Shown here: in pieces, positions 49,574 through 60,561 of the stretch | Layout of the letters: each line of letters starts with the position of its first letter | Position numbering within the stretch: the stretch's first letter is position 1 | Assembly: GCA_950295325.1 (NCBI GenBank) | Contig: OX485803.1 | Span: forward strand, 76,521,554-76,585,553 | Direction: 5' to 3' | DNA length: 64,000 bases | From: Polytrichum commune | Lineage: Eukaryota; Streptophyta; Polytrichopsida; Polytrichales; Polytrichaceae | The notes under the pieces: generated by a model | What the model was told of the DNA's origin: nothing | Databases searched by the model: none | Seen by the model: the letters and a program-made list of their open reading frames with translations, nothing else | Program-made: the position numbers and the translations under genes

Positions 49574-52500
49574 TGGGTCGGACTAGTGTGACTAGAAGCG
49601 TACTAGTGGGACGGACTCCCTAAATGGGCTTAGGTGTAGAACATATTTAAGTGCTTACTTTCTATGCTATTCCAAGTTACTCAAGACATTGATGGTATTT
49701 CCATTATAATTGTATTTCAATCCCAATTAATTCATTCAACTTCCATTCATTCTTCGCATCTTCCCTTCCATTCATAACGAGTTGTCATTTCATACGCAAC
49801 TATTTTCATGTATGCCTCACATTTTTGTTCACTTTCATGCCTTTATGTATAATAATAGTAGCATACCATTATACATATGGGATTTTTAGTCGTCATTACT
49901 GGTCCAATTTTGAAATGTGCATCCTTATATAGTCTCATAATCAACAAAAAGTCTCCAATTACCGAATATAGTGTTCATGATCAAAACAATTGCTATAATA
50001 TTATCATAACCAACTATGCATGTTCTATCAAAGGATCTTACAATCCAATCCTATTGTAGGATCCTATGATGAAATTCAACATGCTATAAGTTTGGACTTG
50101 GACTTAGTCCAATCTTGTTTAAATACCAGCTCTCAACATAGCATAACACTTCAATAAAGAAATTGAGGGCATCACTCGTGACCTTTAAAAATCATACAAC
50201 CCTATAAGACGTGCAAACATCTTATATCCGAAAGTAGTACTAGGCACCTCCCAAGGATGCATGCAACATTTTGCCACATGAGTCATCACGAAGAAATTCC
50301 CTAGGTGTTTTTGGATCACTCCTACATACAATTGGAATGATATGTAGTTTTACATTGTTTCCTTAGAGCCTACTGTGAGTGACATTATTGTCAAAAGAAA
50401 TGGTGAAATCCTATAAGCTATTATGTTCGCTCATCTGCTTCATCACATGGATATACACATGGCCCATCTATTATGCCAGAGGGCAAGTTGATGATTGTGA
50501 GTGGTTATGATTGTGAGAGAGGTAGAAGGTGAGCGTTTTGTGTGTAGCGGAGAAGGCAATAGAGATTGGAACGACAAGTTGAATAGAGAATATATGAAGT
50601 GTACCAATTCAAACTCCTTCCATCACTTTCGGTTCCTTGCTGAGATTGCGATACAATGCATATTCGTCACTGAGGGTTTGGAATGACAATTTGGCTTAAG
50701 AGGCAAAACTCATTGAGAAAAAAAATTTTTCGCGAATATGGAATGAATAGGAACCTTTGCATGAATCCTCCCTTCTGCACTCCATCAATGATACGAGTGA
50801 TTTGTATACCACCAATTCTTTTAACCCGAAGGTCACAATCGTATGTTATTGCGTCTTACAAGGTTGCTAATGGAATTGGTTTGAAGGTTGAGTGAGAATC
50901 AATCCCTATGCACCGTCATGTGCTCCATAGCACTTAGAGTAAGCAAATCAAGCTTGCTTGTCAAGACTGACACTCAATGCATGAGAACGTTTACTTATAG
51001 CAATGATAACATAGGAATCACGATCAGAGTTTATCAAAAATCACTTGAACTGGAGGTAGTGTGGTCTTTTGTTGTAGCAAAACATGCATCACTTTGTTTT
51101 CCCCTCGTGTCTTTTGAGTGACACTTAGATCCATGTTTCTTGGCATTAGAGAACTTTGCTTTGTCATGTTCAGGATATGGACACTCAATAGTTCAGTCGT
51201 CAATTTCTCCACAACTGTAATAGCTTGTGCAACTCTTTAATTCTTTGATGTTGTCTTTGTCCTTTTCCGGGGGGGGGGGGGGACTAGCAGTATTTTAGAA
51301 ACAATATGCGATAAAATATAGGGTATTTAATATTCATTCAAGCTAAAATTTTGAAGAAATTTATATAAAATATTGGGCGGATTAATGTTGGAAACCAATT
51401 AAAAAAAATAACCATCCAATATAAAATGTTTAAGGGACCACATTTTGCTTCATCAAAGAAGATCGAGGGCTCAAATTTATTCCATGAAGGTTTCTCTTCA
51501 TTAAGGATACTTTGAACTCCATTATGTTTGAACATTGACATGAAAGGGTATGTTTGAGACAATATTTGATGTTTTCAATTCTTTTGCAAATGTTGTACAA
51601 ACTCTTGTTGTCCTGCAAATGTTGGACAATTGTGTTTCTTAACACACTAAATTTTAAGGTTGCACTCTACTTGCATTCTCCATTATAATATTTTGTGTAA
51701 TTAATTTCTATTGTGTTTTTTTCTTGCCATACCACAACAATGCAATCCAATTATTAAAATGCCAATTCACAATGCAACCCCCCCCCCTCGGCTCATAATT
51801 AAAGGCTATAAAAAATTTGTAAGAAAAATAGGGATTTTAATAATGAATGCATTCTAGATTTTTAATTACCAACAGGGCATTAAGATTTTAGGCTCAGTAG
51901 ATTTTTTCCCCTACTTTAAGAACTCCTCATATTTTGATTCTTAAAGATAATACCTCCTTTGAAAATAAGTGGTTGTCGCATGTGTCTCCAAAAAGTTACT
52001 ATGAGTGCCCCCCCCCCCCGGTCCTTCTCACACTTGTTTTTCGGAGGTGTCTTGCTGATGTAAGTGAAGATTACATAGTCACCTTTGTTTTTCCATTCCT
52101 ATAGGTTCATGAGGTTTTCCATCTAAAGAAGCCTTACGTTCAAGTTAGCAACAGTTTGCTTGAGAGCTCAAGCAACAAAAATATCACTATAACTTGGAGG
52201 TAGACTACATTCAATCTTGATAATGAGTCTCATAAAGTGGTTGGCTTAAACCTTGTCAATGTACATGTGCATTAATGGAGTCTCATGCGTTCATCTCATA
52301 TCCAAAGAACTAATCTAGACCATGTACATGTTTTCTTTGACCTTTTGTTGATAGGAAGCGCAAAGGGTCACCCACATTCAGGCTACGATGGAGCAATTGC
52401 CAAGGTCTCAAGAACATGCACCGAAACAAATGAACTTATCATGTGCAGCACTAGAATGTTTGCCTTTTGCTAAGCAACATTCATCGCGTGTGTCGCGTTA

Positions 52501-52734
52501 TTTGGTGGTTTGGGTACTATGCCATCAATAATTGGCATGATGTCCCTCTCTCCAAAGCAGATCTCCATTTGATACTTCCGAACCGTGAAAGAGTTGCCAT
52601 CGAACACTTTCAAGGACTCAAGAGTCTCGTTTATCATAGTTGGAAGTGACATATAATTCGTGTTAATATATATATATATATATATATATAATAACATTAA
52701 TACATGTTTTAATAATTGCATAGGGATTAATATT
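49574..52734. other. AT-rich spacer, no gene seen
   Basis: Only short frames with no domain. It contains a G run of 14 at 51269-51282, C runs of 10 at 51778-51787 and of 12 at 52008-52019, and an (AT)n tract at 52666-52690. A trace of pol-like peptide (VHEVFHLKKPY, about 52107-52140) may be a remnant of an old element, but is too short to assign. Confidence 0.6.
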
Positions 52735-53089
52735 TTACATATATATTTTCTAACATACGTTTAAGATAATGTTTATTTATAGTGTTAAATACATAGAAAC
52801 TACTATAAATAAAAATGCATTCAAATGTCAAAATATTATGATTTTTGGTGCAAAACAATAGACAACATTGTAACTAGATAAGCATGTCACATAACCAAAT
52901 TTGTATATTATATCAAAGTCAAAGGCATATAGTATACTCTCCTAACAATCATGACCTAAGATGAGTAGGGTTCAAAGTGTTGTAATACTTGCTCTCCCAA
53001 TTTAGTTGGCCACAATCGAGTCGGATATTGGTTTGAATTTAAATCAAGCACTCCAAGATTGGACAAGTGCATTTTGGATGGTAGCTCCA
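52735..53089 (-). pseudogene. NLR exon copy, fragment left of solo LTR
   Basis: This matches the intron and exon end at about 63435-63757 (roughly 80% by eye), including the exon words NLAVLDLN-like and the donor region GGAGAGCAAG|TATT (changed from CAG|GT). It is cut at 53089 by a solo LTR and resumes at 54650. On the other side of 52735 there is no LRR exon, so the copy is truncated. Confidence 0.75.
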
Positions 53090-54649
53090 TGTAGAGCAGA
53101 TTTTTGGGCTATAGTCTGAACTGAGATTTTTTGGAACTAAGTTTTTGAAGGATAGATGGAAACAGTAGACTCTAATCAGATGAAAGTACCTCTGCAGCAG
53201 TTTGAGCAGCCGAATGCCGCAAAATGGAGTTATAACCGCCTGGGAGGAAGGGAGATAAAGGACTATAGTCTGGAGGAGAAAGTAGGCCATTAACAAAGAG
53301 TTTTACGGGCGATAGACTAGCGTAGTTGCTCTCAGCGAAGAGTATGTAGGATCGGCCAAGTGCCGAAGTTTGAAGAAAGTTACTTCAACTCTGTGATAGA
53401 GTGAAGATTAGGCAGTGTAATCAAATTATAATATGAAAGTAATTGATGTTCAGTGACAAGCATTAATGTATGAGAGTAATATTGTGTGATGAAAAGAGAT
53501 TTCAGAGCGAGCAGACTAAAATCCGAGATCGGAGTCCCAGTGTGATTGATAATTCAAGAATCTGAGAGTTTGAGGAAGTAAGTAATGTGATAGAGCAACA
53601 GGAAGGAAGGCATCTCAAAGCAAGAGAGAACATAGCAGCAAGGAAGTATTTGGAAATAAGAGAGTCTGAGAAAGAAATGCGAGAATGAAAGAATCATTGA
53701 GGGGAAGAATAGAGTGTTGTAAGCGCAATTGGACTATAGTCAGTCAGGATGCCACAAGAGATGCAAGAATTGAGGGGAATGTGGAAAGATAGACCTAATT
53801 AGCATTAACAAGAGCCATGCAGGGTTAGAACTTTCGCTCATAGAGGAAAGAGAGGGAGAGAGATGATGGGAGTTGTTAGGGATTAGAGGAGCGCAATTTG
53901 ATGATGAGAGCACGGACAAGCTAATCCCTGATGAGATATGAGTGTAGGCTGAGAAATGTACTGTCCATCATTACGAAGCATGTGAGATTACCGCGTGAGG
54001 TTGAGATAAAGAATTGCGGGATGAGTGACTGATATTACATAGTTTATTGGCTTGAATAATACTCGGCTAACCAAAGCTTTAAGTTAATATAGAACATAAT
54101 CATGTTTGTTTATTCTATCTCGAAATGTGCAGAGATTGTAGACCGGAATGGAATGGAGGATGGTTCATGAATGAGATAAGTTATTAAATGAAGATTAATG
54201 CAAATAAGATAATTAATGAATCCATTGCATTGAACGAGATTATTTGAATTCGAATTGAAGATCTTGTATTGTTGTTTCATGGAAACCAAAGGATACTAAC
54301 CCCAATAGGATGAAAATCCATTGGATGACTATTGACAGGATACTCAAAGACAATAGTCCAAATTAATGAAATTTACGACGGAAATAGGTCGAACCTTAGA
54401 GTGATAGTACCTACCTGACAGATAGGACAGACAACACACACTACAGAACCCTCACGTATGAACTAATAAAGAAGAGAAAGAATGGGATAATTTAAGATGG
54501 AAGAGAGTCAAGAATGAGAATTACCATACAATGTTATTGTGAACCTTAATCCAATGTGACATTAACCCTTAGAGACACTAGCTCAGTCTTCCTAGAGACT
54601 TTGTTCCCTGGGTTTTGTTGTTTTAAAGATAATCCAAAAACTTACTACA
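53090..54649 (+). mobile_element. Solo LTR related to element C
   Basis: A 1560-bp segment with ends TGTAGAGCAG and CTTACTACA lies within the NLR exon copy. Its minus-strand start TGTAGTAAGTTTTTGG and the later CCCAGGGAACAA match the end of element C's LTR (TGTAGTTAGCTTTTTGG and CCCAGGGAACAA), and it contains the same ACTATAGTC motif at about 53107, 53262 and 53735. No internal region remains, so it formed by recombination between two LTRs. The flanking bases CTCCA and CATCA do not match exactly, so the target duplication has decayed and the insertion is old. Sense is plus, opposite to element C. Confidence 0.8.
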
Positions 54650-54900
54650 CATCAATAGCTTGGAGATTTGAGACCATTTCAATCATCTAAGACTTTTTGG
54701 CCATGCAAAAAAATCACCCTCCACGTCACATTCTTGTAATATAAGAAATTGCAATCCACACATTGTTGCAAATTTATTTGTTGCCACTATTTTATGAAGT
54801 TGGCCTCCTGTTAAATACAACCCTTTAACTCAGTTTGATCCATATATTAGTCACAAAACACAATATAAGATTGGTATGTTCTTTACAATTATAACTTTAA
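54650..54900 (-). pseudogene. NLR exon copy, fragment right of solo LTR
   Basis: Continues the exon copy cut at 53089. It matches about 63758-63990 with words such as FATMCGLQFLILQECDVEGDFFAWPKSL. A few changes and one stop make it non-coding. The match runs to the place where the main copy leaves the window at 64000. Confidence 0.75.
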
Positions 54901-57432
54901 TGCGTACACATACACACACGCACAAGCGCGCACACACACACTATGGGTTTTGATTAATTACTATTCTACAAAACAATATGGGCATTTGCCTATATTGGTT
55001 TAAGAGCATTTACCTCAGAGTAATATGACCTCCTAACTCTCAACAACTAATACATTGGGTATACTTTGAAATTTTCATTCCTATTTGATTCACAACAATG
55101 AAGTATTCAACCCACACTGGAGGTGTCCAAAGTACTTTTAGAAAACCTACATCCATGTCAAGAAGTGCTTCTACATGCTCCTTTAAACTAAGCATCTTGT
55201 GAACAATGCTTTTGTTTCTACCAAGATGATATACCATCCAAAGTATCATTCATTCCATGGGAAGTTGACCAAGCAAGCTGACATAGAGCAATTTCACTTC
55301 TTAACTTTCTCCGTATGTAGGAAATATACAACGTCTTTTTGGTGATGTGATGGTGGATCACGTCACGTCTATGCACAAGTTAGGACGTGATGGGACAACC
55401 CTTCATGTGACAATTGTTATTGTTGGTCCCACTAAATTTGTATATTATTCTATAATATTATGAAAATTACACTAAATATACCAATTAGTGAGTGTGAGAA
55501 ACTATTGAAGGTGATAATAAATTCGTTAATGTTATGAATTAGTGCCACCAAAAAGATCTAGGAAGGATTGTTCATCTTGGCACTATTCATTCTTCACTTC
55601 AAGTATCAACACTTGGCATGAAAGTTCGATATTTGGCATTATTCACTCAAGTACCATCACTTGGCAATGTTTACTAACAAGCATGTGGCACGCACTAATC
55701 ACAACCACACATTAACTTTCTTGAAACTTATAGTACATGAGCATAGAAATCATAATATTCATGAATTTAGTGTCACTTAGTAGTAACTTCAAGTCTCAGT
55801 TTCTTTGAGATTTGGCTAGATTGTGCATGTGACTTAAATTAATACCACCCTCACTAATTGGAAACTTGCTCAAAAGTAAACTTGAAAAACTTTCAAGTTA
55901 GAAATTAATACATTTTTCAATCTAGTTCACATAGGTTTGTGACTATTTCAAAGGAATTGTCTCCCAATTGTCTATCACCAAACGGTTCTCCCTTCACCAT
56001 GAATTCCTCATTAATGAACTCCTCAGGTAGAGGTGCCTTCTCCGATCCTTGTCTAAGGTTGAGGCGTCCATAGTCGACCAATATCATTTAATTGCTCACC
56101 AGGGTACATGTAATGTTGACATGGATGACATCTATCATTTTTAAGGCGACTAGAATGAAGGTTTATGTGGTGGTGGCTTGTGATTGATTGCCCTCACAAT
56201 TGTTTTGACAACTCTCTTAGCCAAGTATTAGCATTTAGGTGAGCATTTATGGGTTAACCTATAAATTGAATGTGTGTTCAAGTAAACATTACCCTTCAAT
56301 ATCTTTAGCAATTTCCAAATTCATGAAAAAAATCAAATGAATAAATTGCATTCTCCTCTGAATTTGCTTCTCTTCACAAGAAAAATGTTTCCCGACTATG
56401 ACTCCTTTTAAACGTATGCAAAATCTCTTATTTTCTTGGTTATACATGTCTCAACCTCAAATTTGTGCCCTAGTATAACCTCCCAATCCCATACTCTTGC
56501 CTTGCCCAAATCCGTTCCTTACAAATTCCTTTGACATTGGGGTAGGCAAAGGATGTGAGAGGGCCCACACTATAGATGGAACCTCACATACCATTGGCTA
56601 GTAGAGTCGTAGTAGCGGTCTACAAGGATGGATATAGATATTTCAAGGGTAGATATTGGAAAGACACATAGATGTAGTGGGCATGAATTATGTGATTATC
56701 AAATAATGTAGATAGGGTTATGAGCCCATGGGACGGGTTTGAGCCAATGAAAGGCTCACTAGTACACTAGTACAAAACATGGCTCTTTTGAATGCTTGTT
56801 TTGACACAAAAAGAGCCAAAAAAGGTCCCTTTGACATTATGAAGTGCACATCAAACTACAACCAAATCAACTTCACATGAAGAAAACATGTAATCTTTTA
56901 CATGTACATGTCCTTAAGTAGTAATGATTGTCATTCAAACTAATCTATCTTCCTATATCGCTCACAAATAGCCATAACCAACTCTCATGCTTTGACATAT
57001 TGCAAATCTACATAGCACCGGAGCACCAAAAAGTTTCAACCTAAAAGTATGCAATCTTTGAGTTGTAATCTTAAAAAAATTAAGTTCAAACTGAAATGTG
57101 CGTACATGAAGTTTACCAAATTAATTGAGAACAAAAGTTGTATGATTGTGATCTTTAGAACGTTATCAACAACCTACTTCACAAAGTTCCTACTTTTTAT
57201 CCTTGCAACCTTCATAGCACTTGAACAATGTGTTTTACTATGTGGAAAAGACCTAAACCTTTAGGAGTTAATCTAAAAGTTTGCTAAATTAAATAAAAGA
57301 AATTGCACATTTTTCAAGGAGCAATAAATTGGTAAATACTTCTAATTTATTCGGTTTTCATCTTGGACAAAGAGCACACAAACAAGTGGGATCTACATAA
57401 CAAAAAAGCCCAAAGTTATGGTTATGTTCGCA
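54901..57432. other. AT-rich spacer, no gene seen
   Basis: A (CA)-rich microsatellite lies at about 54905-54942. Small frames lack any recognisable domain. Nothing conserved was noticed. Confidence 0.6.
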
Positions 57433-57654
57433 TTAGGCATCATGCTCGATATAGAGTTGCATGGGGTGGTCAGGCTTGTGAGATTTTGGGAGTCGGTCCA
57501 CATTTGCTCCATCATGGCAAGGTTCACACAGATCAAAGTTTGCAGACTCTTCACAATGCCACCGTTGATTTTGAATGCACATGAAGCACCCATTGCAGTA
57601 GTGTAGACTTGGTTCCCACATTAATTTGCTTTTGTTGGCACTATCCTCCTGCAC
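57433..57654 (-). CDS. ZZ-type zinc-finger exon
   Basis: About 74 residues after an acceptor TTGTGCAG at 57655. It contains CNGCFMCIQNQRWHC, then FDLCEPCHDG and HKPDHPM, giving the two Cys pairs, the RWHC/FDLC core and the His pair of a ZZ finger. ZZ fingers bind protein tails. The stop TGA follows at 57433-57435. It is on the same strand as the LRR gene at 59.5-63.9 kb and may be its last exon, after a ~1.9-kb intron (the donor at 59548 is in phase 0), or a separate remnant. The frame runs into the acceptor without an ATG that fits. Confidence 0.55.
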   Translation of the reverse strand: MQEDSANKSKLMWEPSLHYCNGCFMCIQNQRWHCEESANFDLCEPCHDGANVDRLPKSHKPDHPMQLYIEHDA

Positions 57655-57669
57655 AACAACACTTTTCAC

Positions 57670-59387
57670 TTAATTTGTTTGTCGTATCTACAAATTTGCC
57701 CATTGCTATGGCAACATGCAAAAGCCGTAGTTTGTGATCAACTTGTAAATGTCATGCTTGTTTCATAGTTTTCTACCTTTATTAAAAACAACATGGAGAA
57801 TAGAATCTCAAGAACAAAACAAAAAAAGGAATTTATGATGACTATTCTTATTCTTCTTCTTATTGTTATTATAATTATTGATACATAGTTCACATCCATA
57901 ATGTCCAATTTAACAATCAAATCCATGCAATAAATGCATACATTTCTTAGCCTATAACTATTTGTCCTTGTCATAAATGTGGGAGAATTCATGATGTAGG
58001 TTGTGCAACTAAATCGGTGAAGAAATATGGTGATTGTTTATCTAGGTTAGGAATGGAGAGTTTGTGAATTGATTGTTGTAGAAGCAACTCTATTGGTGTG
58101 CAAGAAATAAAAAACATGCCTCAAGTTCAAAAGCATGTGATGGTCACCTCATCAATTACAAGCCAAGAGCAATCGTTGTGAATATTTTCTTCGTGTGATA
58201 TATTCAACCCTTCTTCGATGTGAGGTTGATGTAATAAATGTATATTTTTCTTAGCCTACAAATTTGCAAAGACAACATTGTTGAGACCTTGGCAAACATA
58301 CATATAGGTTGATAGAGACTTCAATTTCCCGCGTCAAGTGTGAACGAAGAGCCTCTTTGCCCAAGGGCTATACTCCGGTTGACACAAGTTATATTTCACC
58401 AAGGGGGGAGGAAGCACATCCTCTAAGTTTTATGTACATGTGCCCACGGGTAGGTCACTTAGTGCATTTTAAAAACGACATGCGGCATAATATAGAGAGG
58501 ATTAAAATCATTTGAAATAAAAATTATAAAGGAATTCCAAATAATGAAGGGGCCATTAAATGTAGACAATCCCATTATAAGTAAGTTAGATGGACATAAA
58601 ATGTGGGCCATTATTTTTTTGTAAAATTAATATAGGGGCTGAAGATAAGGATCCTAGAAGGTATGTTTAGTATGTTTACTATGGTCTCCTATGTGTTTTC
58701 TTCATAACTTTGTTTGCAATGATATTACTGTTTGCACCCTTCTTTGTTTCCATGGTTTCCCTTAACACTCGTAAATGCGTTAGGAAGTAGATTAGTTTTT
58801 ATTACTTAAAAGGAATATAGAGTACAAAAAATTGCAGTGACTTGGACAATATAAGTAATGGAAGGGTGCAAACAAATGGGTCATTTTTGAAATTTAAGTA
58901 ATTAAAGGGAGGCTTTAATTCAGCCCTTGAAGGTAAATAGCCCCAAAACAAAAAACCCCCAGCCGCACGTGGTGCACAAAAATGCCTTAGAGTGACCTAC
59001 CCGTGCATGTGCCTCAACCATATATTATTATTATGGGCGCTAGTATGTCAATTCTAGGAGTTTTTGAGACATCTGAATTTTAAACAATGGCATTCTCATA
59101 GATTTTTATGTACAACCGACTACTTATAAATCTTGGGACCCTTGTATTTGCAACATGGTACTTGAGACCCATAACAAGTCATATTGAAGTTATGTTTTGT
59201 CACTCAAAGTAATTAGAAAAATGAAGAACCAATTTTAGCATTTTGGAAATATTTGGGTCACATTTAGCATGTACCAAATAATTGCCACATCAAATATGAC
59301 ATCTTTATTCTCCATCTCTGAATTTATAGTAACAATTTTCTTGTTTCAAAGTTGTGACATGTGTTGAGCTCAATATTTATAATTATC

Positions 59388-59388
<1 letters not shown>
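57670..59388. other. AT-rich spacer or intron, no gene seen
   Basis: Small frames only. No repeat or domain was recognised. If the ZZ exon belongs to the LRR gene, this would be part of an intron. Confidence 0.5.

Positions 59389-59444
<56 letters not shown>
59389..59444. repeat. (TTAG)n microsatellite
   Basis: Fourteen uninterrupted TTAG units. Confidence 0.95.
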
Positions 59445-59445
<1 letters not shown>

Positions 59446-59548
59446 AATTTGTTAAACGAAATGAAGCATACCAACTTGTGTGTATCATTAGCTTTCATAA
59501 ATCAACAAAATTAAAACATAATGCATTTTCTACTTTGTTGGAACTTAC

Positions 59549-60196
59549 CTCAACCATAATACAAGAGTGTTTCATGGGGTCTTCAATGCTTTGCATGGTC
59601 ACATTGTTTTGCTTTTCCGAATTGTCACCCAATATCAACTTAGAAAACATCTTCATCATCTCTTGGAGCATGTTGTTGCTCTTACTTCCAACATGTCCAC
59701 CCCCTTTCATTGTCATTTGCACCTCTCCTACCTCCCATTTGGAAGTATGCATGACACACACTGCAACATCCTTCACAATAACTGTCCAACCAAGATATTT
59801 GGATGTTGCATACAAACATATCTTATCCCCACACTTTGAATTACACACCAATGAGTTGCCTCTCCGCAATGTGCATATATACACTTGATCTTCACTATCA
59901 GCATGTCGTAGCTTGAAAAGTTCATAATTCTTAATTTGCACATTGTCTCGAATAAGCTGTGCCTCTATGGAACAACGAGAATCATAATGTCCATGACTGT
60001 CAATGTGCTTGGACCAACCTTGGTCATGTGCTACGATGAAAAAAATGATAGCCAAACACTCCTCTTTGTTGGTGATGATGATATCTGTGCAACGTTTTGT
60101 GTCACACTCCACATGTATTGGTCTTTGTGCCAAACCCATCCTTGCAATTGGAAAAGAATTATTGTAGTAGCTAATAATTTGACGACTTGGTTCCAT
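59549..60196 (-). CDS. NLR gene: C-terminal DQGW-type domain exon
   Basis: 216 codons between acceptor TTGTAG (60197) and a donor AG|GTAAGT (59548), both phase 0, joining to the LRR exon. It contains IIFFIVAHDQGWSKHIDSHGHY, a 'DQGW' signature I associate with a beta-rich C-terminal domain of plant and fungal proteins, then CNSKCGDKICLYATSKYLGW and KDVAVCVMHTSKW. The exon ATG coincides with its first codon by chance. If the donor is not used, the frame ends at a TAG 18 codons further on (59495). The domain's role is not known to me; in this place it may sense or pass on signals for the LRR protein. Confidence 0.6.
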
Positions 60197-60351
60197 CTAC
60201 AATTTCATCAAAGACAAAGAATCAAATCCTTAAGCTTCAACGTTGCACATTCCAATCTAACTTTTGAAACTTTGAAAGCACACATCAAACATGCATTGGG
60301 ACACATTGAATCATCATTGTCTAGATCCTTTGTTAAGATATTTGATTAAAT

Positions 60352-60465
60352 TCATTTAAAATATTGGTACTAATGGACCACAACAATCAATGCGTTTCCA
60401 ATAAGTAAATCCATTTAAAATATTGGTACCAATGGACCATAACAATCAATGCGTTTCCAATAAGA
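60352..60465. repeat. Two-copy tandem repeat, 59-bp period, in an intron
   Basis: CATTTAAAATATTGGTAC and the 40 bp after it occur at 60353 and 60412 with three differences. It lies in the intron (60197-60561) between the LRR and DQGW exons. Confidence 0.85.
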
Positions 60466-60561
60466 TCAACTATCAATTTAGTGCTTGATCAAAATATGCA
60501 ATCAAGGGTTCAAGTTTAGATCGATCACAATACTTGATAAAAATGTGAAACTAATACTTAC

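Noticed and set aside
50683-51121. Short plus-strand frames in the AT-rich spacer
   Set aside because: No start context, domain or splice partner; length expected by chance.
57738-57992. Minus-strand frame beside the ZZ exon
   Set aside because: No domain and AT-rich; no splice link seen.
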